A stretch of 64,000 bases of DNA from Desmodus rotundus. Lineage: Eukaryota > Chordata > Mammalia > Chiroptera > Phyllostomidae. Location: the NCBI RefSeq assembly GCF_022682495.2, contig NC_071389.1, positions 179,738,056 through 179,802,055 of the forward strand, given 5' to 3'. A program made the position numbers and the translations under genes. Below are positions 46,266-58,499 of this stretch, piece after piece. Within the stretch, counting starts at the first letter, position 1, and each line of letters begins with the position of its first letter. The notes beneath the pieces were generated by a model. That model saw only the letters and a program-made list of their open reading frames with translations. It did not search any database and had not been told where the DNA came from.

Positions 46266-49200
46266 ATGGCGGCGGAGTTGGAGTACGAGTCTGTCCTGTG
46301 TGTAAAGCCCGACGTCAGCGTCTACCGGATTCCGCCCCGGGCCTCCAACCGCGGTTACAGGTACTAAACCACAGCACGCGCGTACTCGGTAGGGGATGAC
46401 AGTTCCTTTCTCACGCTGCTCGTCCAGGCCATTGCCCCACCTTTGGGTTGTCACCTTGCTTGCCTCCCCACCTTTACTGTTATCGCCCTGTCTTCCTGCA
46501 ATTCCGCCACTCTTGACTGCAATCATCCTTGTTTCCGCTGATTTAAAAAATATATATTAGCAATCTGCATCCTCCCATCTCTCCTCCCCCGGACCTCTCT
46601 GGGTTACCCATCTGCGCCCCGTCATCCACATCCAGTTCTGCCTGCTCCATTGCCAGTCCCCCTTCGTTCGCTCTTCCTGCGCCCTTTAGTCTGTCTGTCA
46701 CCCTCAGCCAGCCCCATTGCCCCTACTCTGTGCACACGTGTGAATAATCACTGTGTTCTTGACCACTCTCTGGATGAGCCAGCTTATCGTTTGTGCTGTT
46801 GTCTGTCAGTCAGTCTTGCCACCAAATAACATCCACCAGTTGGTTTTCTTTGCAGATCTTTTGCCAGTGGGCAAAGGTTATTTATGATAATAGGTTTTCC
46901 AATGGTTGTCCATTTTGTTCCTCTCCGGTATATTTTCGTGATGTTTATACAGTGTTTTCTATCTTCTTCCTTCCTTCTCCTCTTAACCTCTCCTATAGCT
47001 TTTCCCTTCAGAGTCAACACAGCCTTTTCTCTGTAGGGCTAGCCAGCCACCTTGCTGTTCAGAGCCTGCGAGGGTCTGAGGATGCTGTAGGAAGTTATGA
47101 AGCCAGTAGTGGAGAGTTAACATGTAACTCAGTGGGTTACATGTTTAAAAAGCATGACTGGGAGCCCTGGCAACTGAACAGCTGTGTGATCTTGCACAAA
47201 GCTCTTATCCTCTTCAAGCCTCATTTTTCTCATCTGTAAAGCAGAAAAAAAAGTTAATGATAATAAAACCTGCTGTAGTTATGTACCTCACAGGAGTTTT
47301 TGGAAGGTTGGATGAAATCATATAATAAATGTGAAAGAATTTAGGAAACAGTAAAGCAGTATGTAAATATATGATATTGTATTTATTCCTCTTCTGACCC
47401 ATATGATCATCATGATTTTTCTCTTGGCATTTATTATTGCCTTGGCTGAAAAGTTATCCTCTCCGCTATGTCCATTGTTTTGCCTTTAGAGCAGAGGTTC
47501 ATTCCTCAAGAATCAGTGTCTTTGTGTTTGCCAGCCTATGTACCGAACACGCATTGTACCTTTTGACAAAGAGGCAGTCCTAATTTCATGCTTTCAGTGA
47601 GACCCCAAATTAAAGTGTCAATAGGAATTGACATGCTTTTTGATGGTAGTAGTATACGTGCGACTCATCTGAGGCGTCACCGTCTTCGGGAAGCCCTCCT
47701 GGACCCTTCCATTCTGGCGGAGATGTGCTGTCTGTGCTTCCACAGCATCTGTTTGTCTCTATCACAGTGCCCTTCCTGCGGTATTGTAGCTGATTGGTCT
47801 CCTGAATCCCCAGACTAGACTATGAGCAAGTGGAAATCTTTTAATTTTGCGTTCCTGGGGCTTAGCAGTGGGCACGCTGTAAAGGTTGACCGTGAGAAGA
47901 AATTAGTAGGTTACGCTTTATCACATAAAATAGCATTGATTGAAGTGTTAAATAAGGGAAATAGCTCAAGCCTTTCTACTTTAGGTGTTAAGATTTCCTA
48001 AGGGATGTGATACACATTGAAGTGGGGTTCTATTCCTTTTCTTTTGCTTTAATTTTTTAAAAGGCCTACCTTCTCTCACTCATCTGCATGCTCTACCTTC
48101 ATTTACTAGTTTAACCACAGCCTTTATCCTTATGTCAGTTGACTGCACTGAGCCATCAAAGCAGTTTCTTAATTTTTCTCTTTTACTCTTAGTATAGTGA
48201 ATGAGTAGCACACAACTTAAGTTTGAATCATGATTCTCAATTATTTGCTGTGTTACCTTTGGCAAGTCACTTAACCCTTGAGTTTTAGTTTCCTGGTCTG
48301 TAAAAATGGATATAATACCGGTTACCGTGCAGATCCTCTCACTTAATTTCTGTAAGAATGGGCATAATAAAGGCCTGATGAATATTCCTTTCCTGTCTGG
48401 CCTGGATACCTTTTTTGTTGTGTACCAGGACCCATTTTACATTATAAGCATGATTTATTCACTAGGCCACCATTAAAGGAAAAACGGCTTGTTAGGAAGC
48501 AGGAGAAATCCTTTCTTTTAGTAACTAACGATGTCAGAGGGAATAAATGATTTTGATGCAGCTAGTGGCAGCTGTTGCTTTCCAGGCTGTCACTGACTAG
48601 ACAAATGGAAGGAAAATTATGGTCGATGAGGACCTTATAAATAGTTAGAAATTGGTTTCCCAACCTATAAAACTTTTTAATTCATTACTACCCTTCTCCC
48701 CAACTAAATTAGTATTAAATTCTATAGTGTGTTTTAATGTGATAAAAAAGAAAGCTGGACTTTGAACTTGGGTTTATTAGTTACTATATTATTGTCTTTT
48801 TCTTCATTCAGAGAGGGAGCTATGGTAGAGTTTTCATGCTTGTTTCATATGACCGCTGTAAGGATTTATTGCTAAGGTAAATGAAAATTGGTGAGGTTTA
48901 GAGTATTGTCAGAAGACCAGCCAGATCAAGAATTCTTCAGGCTGGGGCTTGGGAGTGGGAGAGGAATGAAGGCTGAAGGGTGAGGGAAACTGCTGCCGTG
49001 AATATCATTCACTTACTCAGAATTTGTGAGATGCTGACCACTAGACACACACGGTAACTAGGACAAGGAACCTGTGCAAAGAAACACATCTAGTAGGCTG
49101 GTTCCCAATGTTTTCAATAGCCATGTTCACTATGTCTATCTCTTCGTAGTATGGTAGAATAAGTAACAACTCAATTAAAAATATTTTTTAAAGAAGACTT

Positions 49201-52200
49201 TATTTATTTTGTTTTTAGAGCGAGGGGAGGGGAGAGGGAAAGAGGAAGAGAAACATCAAGGTGAGAGAGCAAAACATTGATCAGTTGCCTCTCCTACCTC
49301 TCATACATGCCCCAACCAGAGACTGAACCGCAACCCAGGCATGTGTCCTGACCGGGAATCAAACTGGCAACCTTTGGCTTTGTGGAATGGCACCCAACCA
49401 ACTGAGCCACACCGGTCAGGGCTCAGTTTAAAAAATGTAATTGATGGGACCTCTAGAGCACTCTAATCTGGATCAGATTCAGTACTACCGAGTCTTTGAG
49501 AGCAGGGCATCAAGAGAGAAGGACATGATGAGGATTTATCTTAAAAATCCTGTAAAACCTGTGCTGATTGTCACTTTCCTCCTTTCCACCTTTTGCTTAT
49601 CCTGTTGTTAAACTTATGCTTGTTCAGATATACCCTGTCGTTACCCTTCTAACCTGGAAGTGTGGTCCTCAGGTCCCAAAGGGATGAGTTATTAATAACT
49701 TCTACTTTGCCCTCCCTTTTTAATACTCTTGGCAAACAGCATCACAAATGCAATGTTTTATAAGCTGTTTAAATACCTTAGATTTCGTCCAAATTCTTTT
49801 ATAACATAGATGATCAATCTTCATTGTTTTCTGATGTTTTATGAACATTTGAACATTTGTATGTTTAGCCCACATGTCTTTCCTGAATTCCAGACTCATG
49901 TATTCAACTGTCTACTCTATATCTTCTCTTGAAAATCTGCCAGACATCTCAAATTCAGCATATCCGGAACCCCTGATCTTTCCTCCCAGACATGCTCTAC
50001 GTCGCCTTTCTTGGCTCAGTTATTGGCAACTTCTTTGCTAGCGCTAAAAACCTGGGAGTTGTCCTTGACTTCTCTTTCTCTTCAGTCTGTTAGAAATCTT
50101 GCTGCCATTACCTTGACTGTATTCCGAATCTACCAGCTTCTACTACTGTTTCTTCCTAGTCACCATCACGCGTCTTCCCAGATTTCTGCAGTAGTCTCCT
50201 AACTAATCCCCTGCCTCAGCACTCATACCCTTACACTGCTTCTGCACACAGCAGAGGAATTCTCGGAAAAGGGAGATCATATCACACCTTTGCCTAAAGC
50301 CTGTAAAAGCTCCTCTTTCACTCAGAGTAACAGCTAAAGTTCTTACAATGGCCTCTAAGGCCCTGCAGGACCAGGCCCTTTCTTAGCTCTCCCACCTCAT
50401 CTGTCATTTTATTCTCACTCCAGTGGCCGCCTTGCTTGAGGGCAAACATTGCAGCAGACTCCTACCTTAGCACCTTTGCACTGGCTGTTCCCTGTGCCTT
50501 TTCCCCCAGCTGTCTGCATGGGCAACTCTCGCTTCCTTCACAGTTTGCTCACACTCACCTTGTTAATAAGGCCGACTCTGCCCACCTTATTGATTGCTGC
50601 AAACTGTATACTCCCACTACTCTCCCAGTCCCCCTTTTCTGCCTCTGCGTTTCCTTTTTACCTTTGTACTTACCACCTTCTGAGATACTAGTTATTGGAC
50701 TTATTATATGTCTTTTTTATTGCCTGTTTTCTATTAGAATGTAAGTCTCATGAGAGTGGGAGCCTCGCTCTGCTGTTGTATCCCAAACACGTAGAACAGT
50801 GCCTGTAAATACTGGTTGAACTCAATGGACAGTAATATTATTGGACGTCAGAATCCTCCAATAGTAACACTGTCTTCTTTTTGTTGTGGACTGTGTGTAA
50901 TATGAGTTACATATGTAGAGGGGATCATGAGCTATTCTCGTTGGTTATTTAATAAGTAGAAAGAATAGGTAATCCAGGACAGGGACATAGAAATATGGCA
51001 AATGATTCTGCATAGGTTGTTAGTATATTAAAGATATGGACCCGAGGCCTGAGGCTTCCCATTTTCCTGTCGTAGGGCATCTGACTGGAAATTAGACCAG
51101 CCTGATTGGACTGGTCGCCTCCGAATCACTTCAAAAGGGAAGATTGCTTATATCAAACTCGAGGATAAAGTTTCAGGTAATCTATGTTGGTGACCCTCTA
51201 ACATGTTCAGGGTATTGTTTTGGTGTGCTTTCATAAGTACTTTCAAGTTGGGGACTGAAATGGAAATACTTGTTAAATGGAGTTTTAGATTTTTGCTTCC
51301 TTTGCTCAAAGAAGTCTTTTTCTTACCTGTCAGGGGAACTCTTTGCTCAGGCACCAGTAGAACAGTATCCTGGTATTGCTGTGGAGACAGTGACAGATTC
51401 CAGCCGCTACTTTGTAATCCGGATCCAGGATGGGACTGGTAAGGGACCTGAGATTTGGAATGCAATGAGATCAGGAAAAGAGTGGATGCACTTCAATGAA
51501 AGTGTCTCAATTGCATTTATCACACTTGAGTTTACTAAATTTTTCCTCCCATTTCTCCATAATTAACTATAGTTGCTAAAGGAGAAGGATTAACATGTTA
51601 TTTGTAATAGATAATGAACACAAGTTCAAGATGTGGGAATTAATAGGTAGATGTAAATAAATCAAAATGTATATCTAACAAAAGAATTTACACTTATTGC
51701 CCATCCGTTGTTTGTGGTGGGTTTTGGTGGGACTATCTTAAATTATCTATATTGGAGCAACCATTATCTTTTCTCCATAGTCAGTATCAGAGATTGGCAA
51801 ACTTTTTCTGTAAAGAGACAGACCATAAATATTTTAGGATTTGTGGGCCAGGTGGTCTGTGTTCCAGTGAAACGCGATTTACAAAAACAAGCCACGGCAG
51901 CGTGCGGACTACGGGCCATATGTAGTTTGTGGACCCCGGTCTGTGAGAAAATGATTCACATTCCCAGACTTCAAGTAGGGTAACTTCTATTTTCAGTGCG
52001 TAGAATTTGCCATAGGGACACTCCTACTCTGAGTATTCCTGTCTTTTTCCCAGGGCGCAGTGCTTTCATTGGCATTGGCTTCACAGATCGGGGTGATGCC
52101 TTCGACTTTAATGTCTCCTTGCAAGATCACTTCAAGTGAGTGAAGTTTGTCCTTAGTTACCAGGTTAAATAGTTTTGGGAAAGCTGCTTCTCAGTTGAAT

Positions 52201-55200
52201 GTGGACTATCTTTTAGCTCCCGGTGTCTTTATTTGGTAAACTAGTTTATTACGAATATAAATTTTTCCATTCACTGTTTCCTTACTTTATTTCATATCTA
52301 TTTTATCTTTTCCTTATAGCCCGGAATATGTTTGCTCCCTTGTACAGTGGTTTGAGAGGATGCTTTCGTTTATGCCTTTGGGAATTTGCTGTTACTTTTA
52401 GTGGCTGAGAAGGTGTACAGTAACTGGGGGGCTGTATGTAGGATATGTGGGAGTTACATACCAGGTTTGTTACTTTATGTAACTGACATGTTTTGTGCCT
52501 ATTGCACCTGTGCCTGTTTCTTCAGTTAGCCCACCTAACTTTGGTGTAGCTGTAGTGGAAAGCACCACGTACACTGGCAACTTCCTACCTCAAGGGCAGG
52601 CATACTTGTGCTCTTCTGCCTTAGGACTCTCTGAAATTGTGGAAGGCCACTCAGTTAGCAAAGAGGGTGCAGCCTGGAAGAACTGAGGAGTTAACACCTC
52701 CTCAGGGACGCCCTCAACCATGGGGGATGGGGATTGTGGCTAAATGGCCTCCTTTGGAGAGACAAGTTTAATACGCAGCCTGTCTGGCTCCTCAGAGGTA
52801 TTGAGTCCTGGTTGCCCTCTTTCTTGGCTTTTTTTTTCTTTCTTTCTTTCTTTCTCAGATCTTCATCCTTCCTCACTTTGCTTTCTGGAATCCTGTTTTA
52901 CATAAAGTAGCTATACTCAAATTTGTATGTGAAACTCTGCTTTCAGGGAATCCCAAGTTAAGATAACTTACTCTTTTGCCGAAGGTGGGTAAAGCAGGAA
53001 TCTGAGATTTCCAAAGAATCTCAGGAAATGGACACACGTCCCAAGTTGGATCTGGGCTTCAAGGAAGGACAGACCATCAAGTTGAGTATTGGGGTGAGTA
53101 TGCTTTCTTCCCTCCCTTCCTGTATTTCCATAAGCCTGTAACTTCTGTCTTTTTCTCTTGCTCTCCCTCTTTTTTTCTTTTATAGAACATTACAACCAAG
53201 AAAGGAGGCACTTCTAAGCCCAAGACTGCAGGGACTGGGGGCCTAAGCTTACTCCCACCCCCACCTGGAGGCAAAGTCACTATTCCCCCACCTTCCTCAG
53301 TTGCCATCAGCAATCATGTCACTCCACCTCCCATTCCAAAGTCCAACCATGGAGGTAGTGATGCAGGTAAATTTCTCCAGTACTTTTAACTTGCAGAAAT
53401 CATACCTTAGGTTATAACTGAATAACACCTGTTTGCCAAGGAGAGTGCTGATGTTTTTTCTATTAATGGCGCTTGTACTGCCAAGGTAATTCAGGCAGCC
53501 TCTACCAAGGGATCAGAGCTTTTCTAGTGAACTGAGAGTCAGGGTATGTGGTAGGTTCTTCGCAGAAAATGTGTGGATATTAAAAAGATTATTTCCTTCA
53601 TTGCACCTTGGTTAGATGCTAGTAGGCCTGAGAGTCAGATGGACCAAGTTTTCAGGTGTGGCTGTGCTACCTTGTGTCTGAGTGTGCTTGGCAACATTAC
53701 TTAAGTTCTGTGAGTATCAGTATCCTTATCTGCAAAATGGAGAAGTAAAACTGCCCCAGGTTGTGAAGCTTCAGTGATGGACTGCGCCTCGCACAGTCTC
53801 AGAACAGGGCAGCCACCTAGTGATTGGTATTTCTGAATCCTCTCCATCTCTTCAGGAGGGCGCTGGGGAGGAAACGAGGCATCTGGGTTTGTGAATGCGT
53901 TTTTGTTCTTCCTTACTGTCTGATGGGAAAAAGAAGAGATAGTTCTTTCCATTTAAAGAATGAGAACTTCAGAACACAGGAAGGAATTTTCCTGAGACTA
54001 GAGAACCAGATATTACAATCAATGAGTTATAATAAATGTCAATAGAAGCCTAGGGATAATATCTAGGATTTTTTATATTTTTTAATTCAACTTTTTTTAT
54101 TATAAGATAAGCATGTATACACATGCAGTTGTAAAAATAATACAAAGAAATCCCTTTACATGTACCCAGTTTTCCTTAATGGGGACATTTTGCAAAACTG
54201 TAATCTAATATCACCACCAGGAGATTGACCTTGATAGCATCTACTGAGCTTACTTTGATTTTGTCAGTTTTATATGTTTTCGTTTGTGTGTGTGTGTGTG
54301 GTTCTGTGCAGTTTCACGTGGACAGGTTCCTGGACCCACCAGCACGGCCAGCATACGGAACAGTTTTGTTGCTCCAGGGACCCCTTGTGTCATTCTGTTA
54401 GTCACACCGCCCTCCAGCCTCTTCCCTGCCTCTTCCCTCATCCTCGCACCTCCCTGGTCTCTAACCCTTGGGAATTACTGATCTGTTCTCCATCTCTCTA
54501 ATTTTGTCACTTCAGGAATGTTATATAAATGGAGTCAGATAGTAGGCAGTTTTCAACCTTTTTCATCTCATGGCTCACATAAACTAATTACTAAAATTGT
54601 GCGACACACCAGAAAATGTATTTTTTGCTGTTCTGGAAAAAAAATGGTATAATTTTGATTCATTCACACTGGACAGCTATTGTGTTGGCTGTTGTCATTT
54701 TTTTTATTTGGCAGTTTAAGGGAAAAGAGGTCAGTGCCCCTGACTAAATAGTCAGGTATTACATGTTTTAAAAAATTCTTGCAGCCCTGGCTGGTGTGGC
54801 TGAGTGGTTTGAGCGCCAGCCTTCGAACCGAAGGGCTGCTGGTTCAATTCCCAACTTAGGCACATGCCTGGGCTGTGGGCCAGGTCCCCAGTGAGGGGCA
54901 TGCAAGGTGCAACCACACATTGATGTTTTTCTCCCTTCCCCTCTCTAAAATAAATAAATAAATAAAATCTTAAAAAAAAATTCTTGCAGCTCACTAGTTG
55001 AAAGTCGCTGATACAGTATATAATCTTTTGGGTTGGTTTTTTACACTCAGCATAATTCCCTTGAGATCATCCAAGTTAGTATATCACTAGTTTCTTCCCA
55101 TTTATGGGATGTACCAAAGTGTGCTTGACCACCACCCACGAAGAGACATCTGAGTTGTTTCAGTTTTTATCTGTTACAAATAAAGCTGCTGTGTATAGAT

Positions 55201-55760
55201 CGTGTGAACATAACTTTTTATTTCTAAGATTTTTATTATTATGTTTCTCCTTTTTTGTCTTCTCTTACCTCGTATTCAGATATACTTTTAGATTTGGATT
55301 CTCCTGCCCCTGTCACGACACCAGCACCGGCTCCAGTTTCTGCGAGCAACGACTTGTGGGGAGACTTTAGTACCGCACCCAGGTATGACCGTAGGGCAGC
55401 CCGCACTCTCCGTCGGGGTGTGGGTGGTGTGTGCGGTCAGATGAAGTCTGTGATCCGGGAAAACGGCGTGCGTAGGTCATAGAGAGTCTCCGGCAGGAAT
55501 TCTCGGTAAGGAAGCGCAAGTGCTGGGGATGGGGGGTCAAAACAAACTGCAGGATGAAGTTAGAGTGGGATATTTCAGGCCTTGGTAAGTAGAGTTGCTG
55601 TGAAATATAGTTTTAGGAATTCTAGGCAGCAATTTCTTTGAAACTATTAAGTAAAGAATGGAGTAGCAAACCTAATATTATGTCTTTGGCTTTCTCTGTT
55701 TTGTCTTGCAGCTCTGTTCCAAACCAGGCACCACAGCCATCCAACTGGGTCCAGTTCTGA
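46266..55760 (+). CDS. NECAP1: NECAP1, NECAP endocytosis-associated protein 1 (8 coding exons)
   Basis: NECAP1 is a cytosolic clathrin-coat accessory protein that binds the AP-2 complex and takes part in endocytosis, notably in neurons. Coding exons: 46266-46360, 51076-51176, 51334-51438, 52054-52135, 52985-53093, 53186-53366, 55280-55382, 55712-55760 (TGA). These total 825 nt, or 274 aa (275 in human; one Ser is missing from a PPPSSS run). All junctions are GT-AG with consistent phases. The PH-like NECAP (PHear) domain fills about residues 1-133, from [20 protein letters not shown] to the end of exon 4 and start of exon 5. A Pro/Gly-rich linker follows. Two WxxF-type AP-2 appendage motifs are present: WGDF in exon 7 and WVQF at the extreme C-terminus. 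The acceptor of exon 5 (GCCGAAG) has a weak pyrimidine tract. The start is the first ATG in the conserved frame, inside a YY1-like site. Confidence 0.97.
47150..47370 (-). repeat. MIR SINE
   Basis: Antisense MIR: GTGTGATCTTGCACAAAGC and TTTTTCTCATCTGTAAAGC on plus. NECAP1 intron 1. Confidence 0.7.
48215..48330 (-). repeat. MIR SINE fragment
   Basis: TTTGGCAAGTCACTTAACCC...GTCTGTAAAAATGGATATAATA on plus. NECAP1 intron 1. Confidence 0.75.
49188..49423 (-). repeat. VES-type SINE
   Basis: Reverse copy in NECAP1 intron 1, with a GAGCGAGGGGAGGGGAGAGG tail and ACACCGGTCAGGGCT 5' end. Confidence 0.82.
49860..50830 (+). repeat. L2 LINE remnant
   Basis: Decayed L2 sequence: CTGGGAGTTGTCCTTGACTTC and later GGCCTCTAAGGCCCTGCAGG and GCACTGGCTGTTCCCTGTGCC are recognisable L2 landmarks. 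No open frame of use. Confidence 0.7.
51783..51960. repeat. hAT-Charlie-type MER repeat
   Basis: GATTGGCAAACTTTTTCTGTAAAG at one end and a GTTTGTGGACCCCGGTCTG end at the other match a common ancient mammalian non-autonomous hAT family. Lies in NECAP1 intron 3. Family name not assigned. Confidence 0.6.
52829..52857 (+). repeat. (TTTC)n microsatellite
   Basis: A short run of TTTC units in NECAP1 intron 4, about 130 nt before the exon 5 acceptor. Confidence 0.7.
54283..54300 (+). repeat. (TG)n microsatellite
   Basis: About nine TG units in NECAP1 intron 6. Confidence 0.8.
54545..55010. mobile_element. hAT-like non-autonomous DNA transposon split by a SINE
   Basis: One end reads CAGTTTTCAACCTTTTTCATC and the other AGTTGAAAGTCGCTG, which are inverted-repeat-like hAT termini. 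Flanking AGATAGTA and ATACAGTA (6 of 8) could be an 8-bp target duplication. After removing the inserted SINE the element is about 260 bp. This resembles bat nhAT families. Confidence 0.6.
54785..54974 (+). repeat. VES SINE with 15-bp target-site duplication, inside hAT-like element
   Basis: Forward copy flanked by AAAAAATTCTTGCAG (54770-54784 and 54975-54989). A-box-like TGGCTGAGTGG and B-box GGTTCAATTCC are both visible, as is the tRNA-like 5' end. Confidence 0.93.
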
Positions 55761-57565
55761 ATAGCATTGGCTTAAGGACAGACTTGAAGAATAAAATGAC
55801 CTTGAGGGCACCAGTCTGTGAGGGAAGTTAGGAATCCCTTCTCTCCCCAGAACCAAAATTACCGGACAATCTTTTTCATAGCTTCTCCATTGTATTTGAG
55901 CTGGTTTTATTTCATGCCCCGGTGTTGTTACTTGCTGTGCAGCCAAGAAAGTATCTCTTATCTCCTCTTCTCTCTCAAGGCAGGGGAATTATAGGTCTTA
56001 TCACACTTGTGGCTGACTGTGCAGGGCTCCAAAGGCCAGGGTCTCTGTGAGGGGGAAATGACCTCTAACATCTGCTGAATTTTTCTCCATCTTTTAAATT
56101 CTTTAACGTATTTCGGAATCATCTCATGACCCCGTGTGCCTCTTTGTGAAGCCCTATTTAGCAATTTCAGGAGAAACAAAAGCCTTGAAACTTCGCTTTC
56201 CACTAACCCAAGACTCTGAAAATGGACAGCCTGACCTCAGTGTTTACAAACACAGGATTTTCCTAGGAATGGAGAAGAACCTGTTTCTTGGGTCTGCTAT
56301 ATACCCTCCTTCCGGCTTACCCTGATCAATGGACATCCAGTGCTGGGTGCGGTTCCATCACCCTCTCATGTGTTTGCGTGTCTCTCTCTATGATACGAGG
56401 GTTGTGTTGGTGGCACCTCCACTATTCTTCTGTTTGTTGAATAGTACATCTTCAATCAGTGGGTGTCTCTTGGATGAAGAAGGTTCAAGGAGCTGTGTTT
56501 TCCAAGTTACATTCTAGAGAAGTGTTTACAATAAGTTCTCACTTACCGTTGATAGGTTCTCGACTTTAAGCTAAACCACTTGTAACAAAACCAGTTTACC
56601 ATAGGCTAATAGATATGAACAAGAGTTAAGTTCCTGCTGCATCTCATCAACAGCATAACAAAATGACGTTATTGAAGGGCCTTCTGTTCTTTCTTGCAGC
56701 GCCATGTCATTGCTGCATCTGAAGCACAGCGTTACTTTGTGTTTGCCTGATTATTTTGAGCTGACGTTGAGCGGTTAGAGTTCATGACCCGTACAGCGGA
56801 GAGGTGGAAAGCACCTAACTCTTGTTCAGTACCCACATTGCCTTGCTGCCTGGGTCTCTGGCCCCTTTCCATAAACATTTTCAGTCCATTTCGCTCTTCA
56901 GTAGAAAAGCTGCTATTACACGTGTACTCATTTATGAAGGAAGCTGGAGAGTCATCACTTTAGCTGTGATAGGATTTGCCCAAATGACAGCTTTGAGACC
57001 CATCTCAAAGGCAATTTGCTCTCCCGCCACTTTCCTTTCCCTCTGCCCCACCATTCCTTTTATAATGCTGTGACGAGAGTTCCCTTTCATAGCTGGTTGG
57101 GCACCACCTGTTTTGTTTGTTAGTGAGCAGTTTTGAGGAAGGAATGGAAAGATATCCTTTCTTCCCTTAGTAACTATTCGGATGTGTACACTCTCGCTGA
57201 AGGGAGTCCTTATATTTAGTTTCAAAATATATTCTCTGTCCAGGATTTCCTTTTTGACTCCTTTTAACTTTGGGTCCATTTCTTTTCATTGCCTCCCTTT
57301 GCAGGCGGCTCTGTGCCTACAGAGCTGTGGCAGGGCGTTTTAAATTCCATAGAAAACACTAAAAGGAAAGTATAGAATCACCAGTGGCTAACTATTGGGA
57401 ACCTATTTTCTCAATCTTCCTCCATGTTGTGTTCTTTGTATTCTGAAGATGATAATATATTATGTATTAGAATTGCTGAAAAGTTGATAATGAAGTTTAA
57501 GATATATGTATATAAAGTGTATTGGTGCAATAATGGTAATTAAAAATATGGAAAAAGGTAATGTC
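55761..57565 (+). other. NECAP1: NECAP1 3' UTR (inferred extent)
   Basis: Sequence downstream of the TGA up to an ATTAAA at 57539. A very early AATAAA at 55790-55795, only about 30 nt after the stop, is an unlikely main site. A second canonical AATAAA lies at 57632-57637. About 56523-56780 has the look of an old repeat remnant, but I cannot name it. The boundary is an inference. Confidence 0.45.
57539..57544 (+). terminator. NECAP1: Candidate NECAP1 poly(A) signal ATTAAA
   Basis: ATTAAA followed by a T-rich stretch (about 57562-57580). A canonical AATAAA at 57632-57637 is an alternative about 90 nt downstream. Choice between them needs 3'-end reads. Confidence 0.4.
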
Positions 57566-58242
57566 TCTTTTTATATGCCTATTTCATTACCTTTTTTACT
57601 TAATTGGTCCAGTATGAATGGGCCAGTAGGTAATAAAAGGACTTTTTGTAGCTATTACTCTTTTTCAAGAAATAGGGGCCCTTACAGAGTTGAGGCTACA
57701 CCTCTGCTCATGGTTCGAACACAGAGCACTCCTTACAGAGACTGTTCATCATTTCTTTGCTAGTGCTGTTTATTTCATTTGCTTCAAAGTATCTTCATGA
57801 GCTACTCCACCTCCCGCATCCCAGAACTAGACTCAGCAGAAAGGAAAGGCATCAGTGTAAGAGATAGAACAAAAGTGAGTCATAGACTTGGGAAGCTAGA
57901 GGATCTTGGAGTTCTCATTCAGTGACTATTGCAGGAGATGGATGAATCACAAGGATTTGGCTGCTTGCCTTTTTTTCTTTTTTCTTTTGTAAAGTAACAC
58001 ATACTGCTCTCTCCAGAGATTCTGATATCCCTCCCCATTTGATCTCCAAGGGTAGGGTGTAGATGGTTTCCCCCACCGTGGCCTTCCTTACATTACTGAA
58101 GTTGTGAGGCCTGTCATCGATAGAACTGTATTCTAATCCTCAGGTTTTGTTTGGGGGAAAATGTAGACAATCATTTTTTAGCCCAACCTCAGTTACACAT
58201 TGACATGTGCCTTCATGGTTGATATGAGAGCCTTTATTTTTA

Positions 58243-58437
58243 TTTTTTAAAAGATTTTATTTATTTATTTTTAGATAGAGGGGAAGAGAGGGAGAGAAAC
58301 GTCATTGATTGGTTGCCTCCCACATGCCTCCAACCGCGGACCCGGCCTGCAGCCCAGGCATGTGCCCTGACCAGGGATGGAACCAGTGACCTTTTGGTTT
58401 GCAGGCTGGCACTTAGTCCACTGAGCCACCCCAGCCA
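58243..58437 (-). repeat. VES SINE
   Basis: Reverse copy with TTTTTAGATAGAGGGGAAG on plus and CCACCCCAGCCAAAG at its 5' end. Confidence 0.88.
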
Positions 58438-58499
58438 AAGCATGAACCTTTATTACTCCTCACTTCCTCCATGCTGATAACTTTCTAGATAATCACTAG

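Larger units (their letters stand above)
46361..55711 (+). other. NECAP1: NECAP1 introns
   Basis: Intron 1 (46361-51075) is the largest and holds MIR copies (about 47150-47370 and 48215-48330), a reverse VES SINE and a long L2 remnant. Intron 3 (51439-52053) holds an old hAT-type repeat at 51783-51960. Intron 4 (52136-52984) has a (TTTC)n run at about 52829-52857. Intron 6 (53367-55279) holds a MIR fragment (about 53640-53760), a (TG)n run and a hAT-like element split by a SINE. Introns 2, 5 and 7 are short and unremarkable. Confidence 0.7.

Noticed and set aside
46793..47239. A 148-codon open frame in NECAP1 intron 1
   Set aside because: No splice support, ends in MIR sequence, no recognisable domain.
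54785..54870. A tRNA gene (A-box and B-box seen)
   Set aside because: It is the tRNA-derived head of a VES SINE; the full cloverleaf is not kept and the copy ends in a SINE tail with target duplications.
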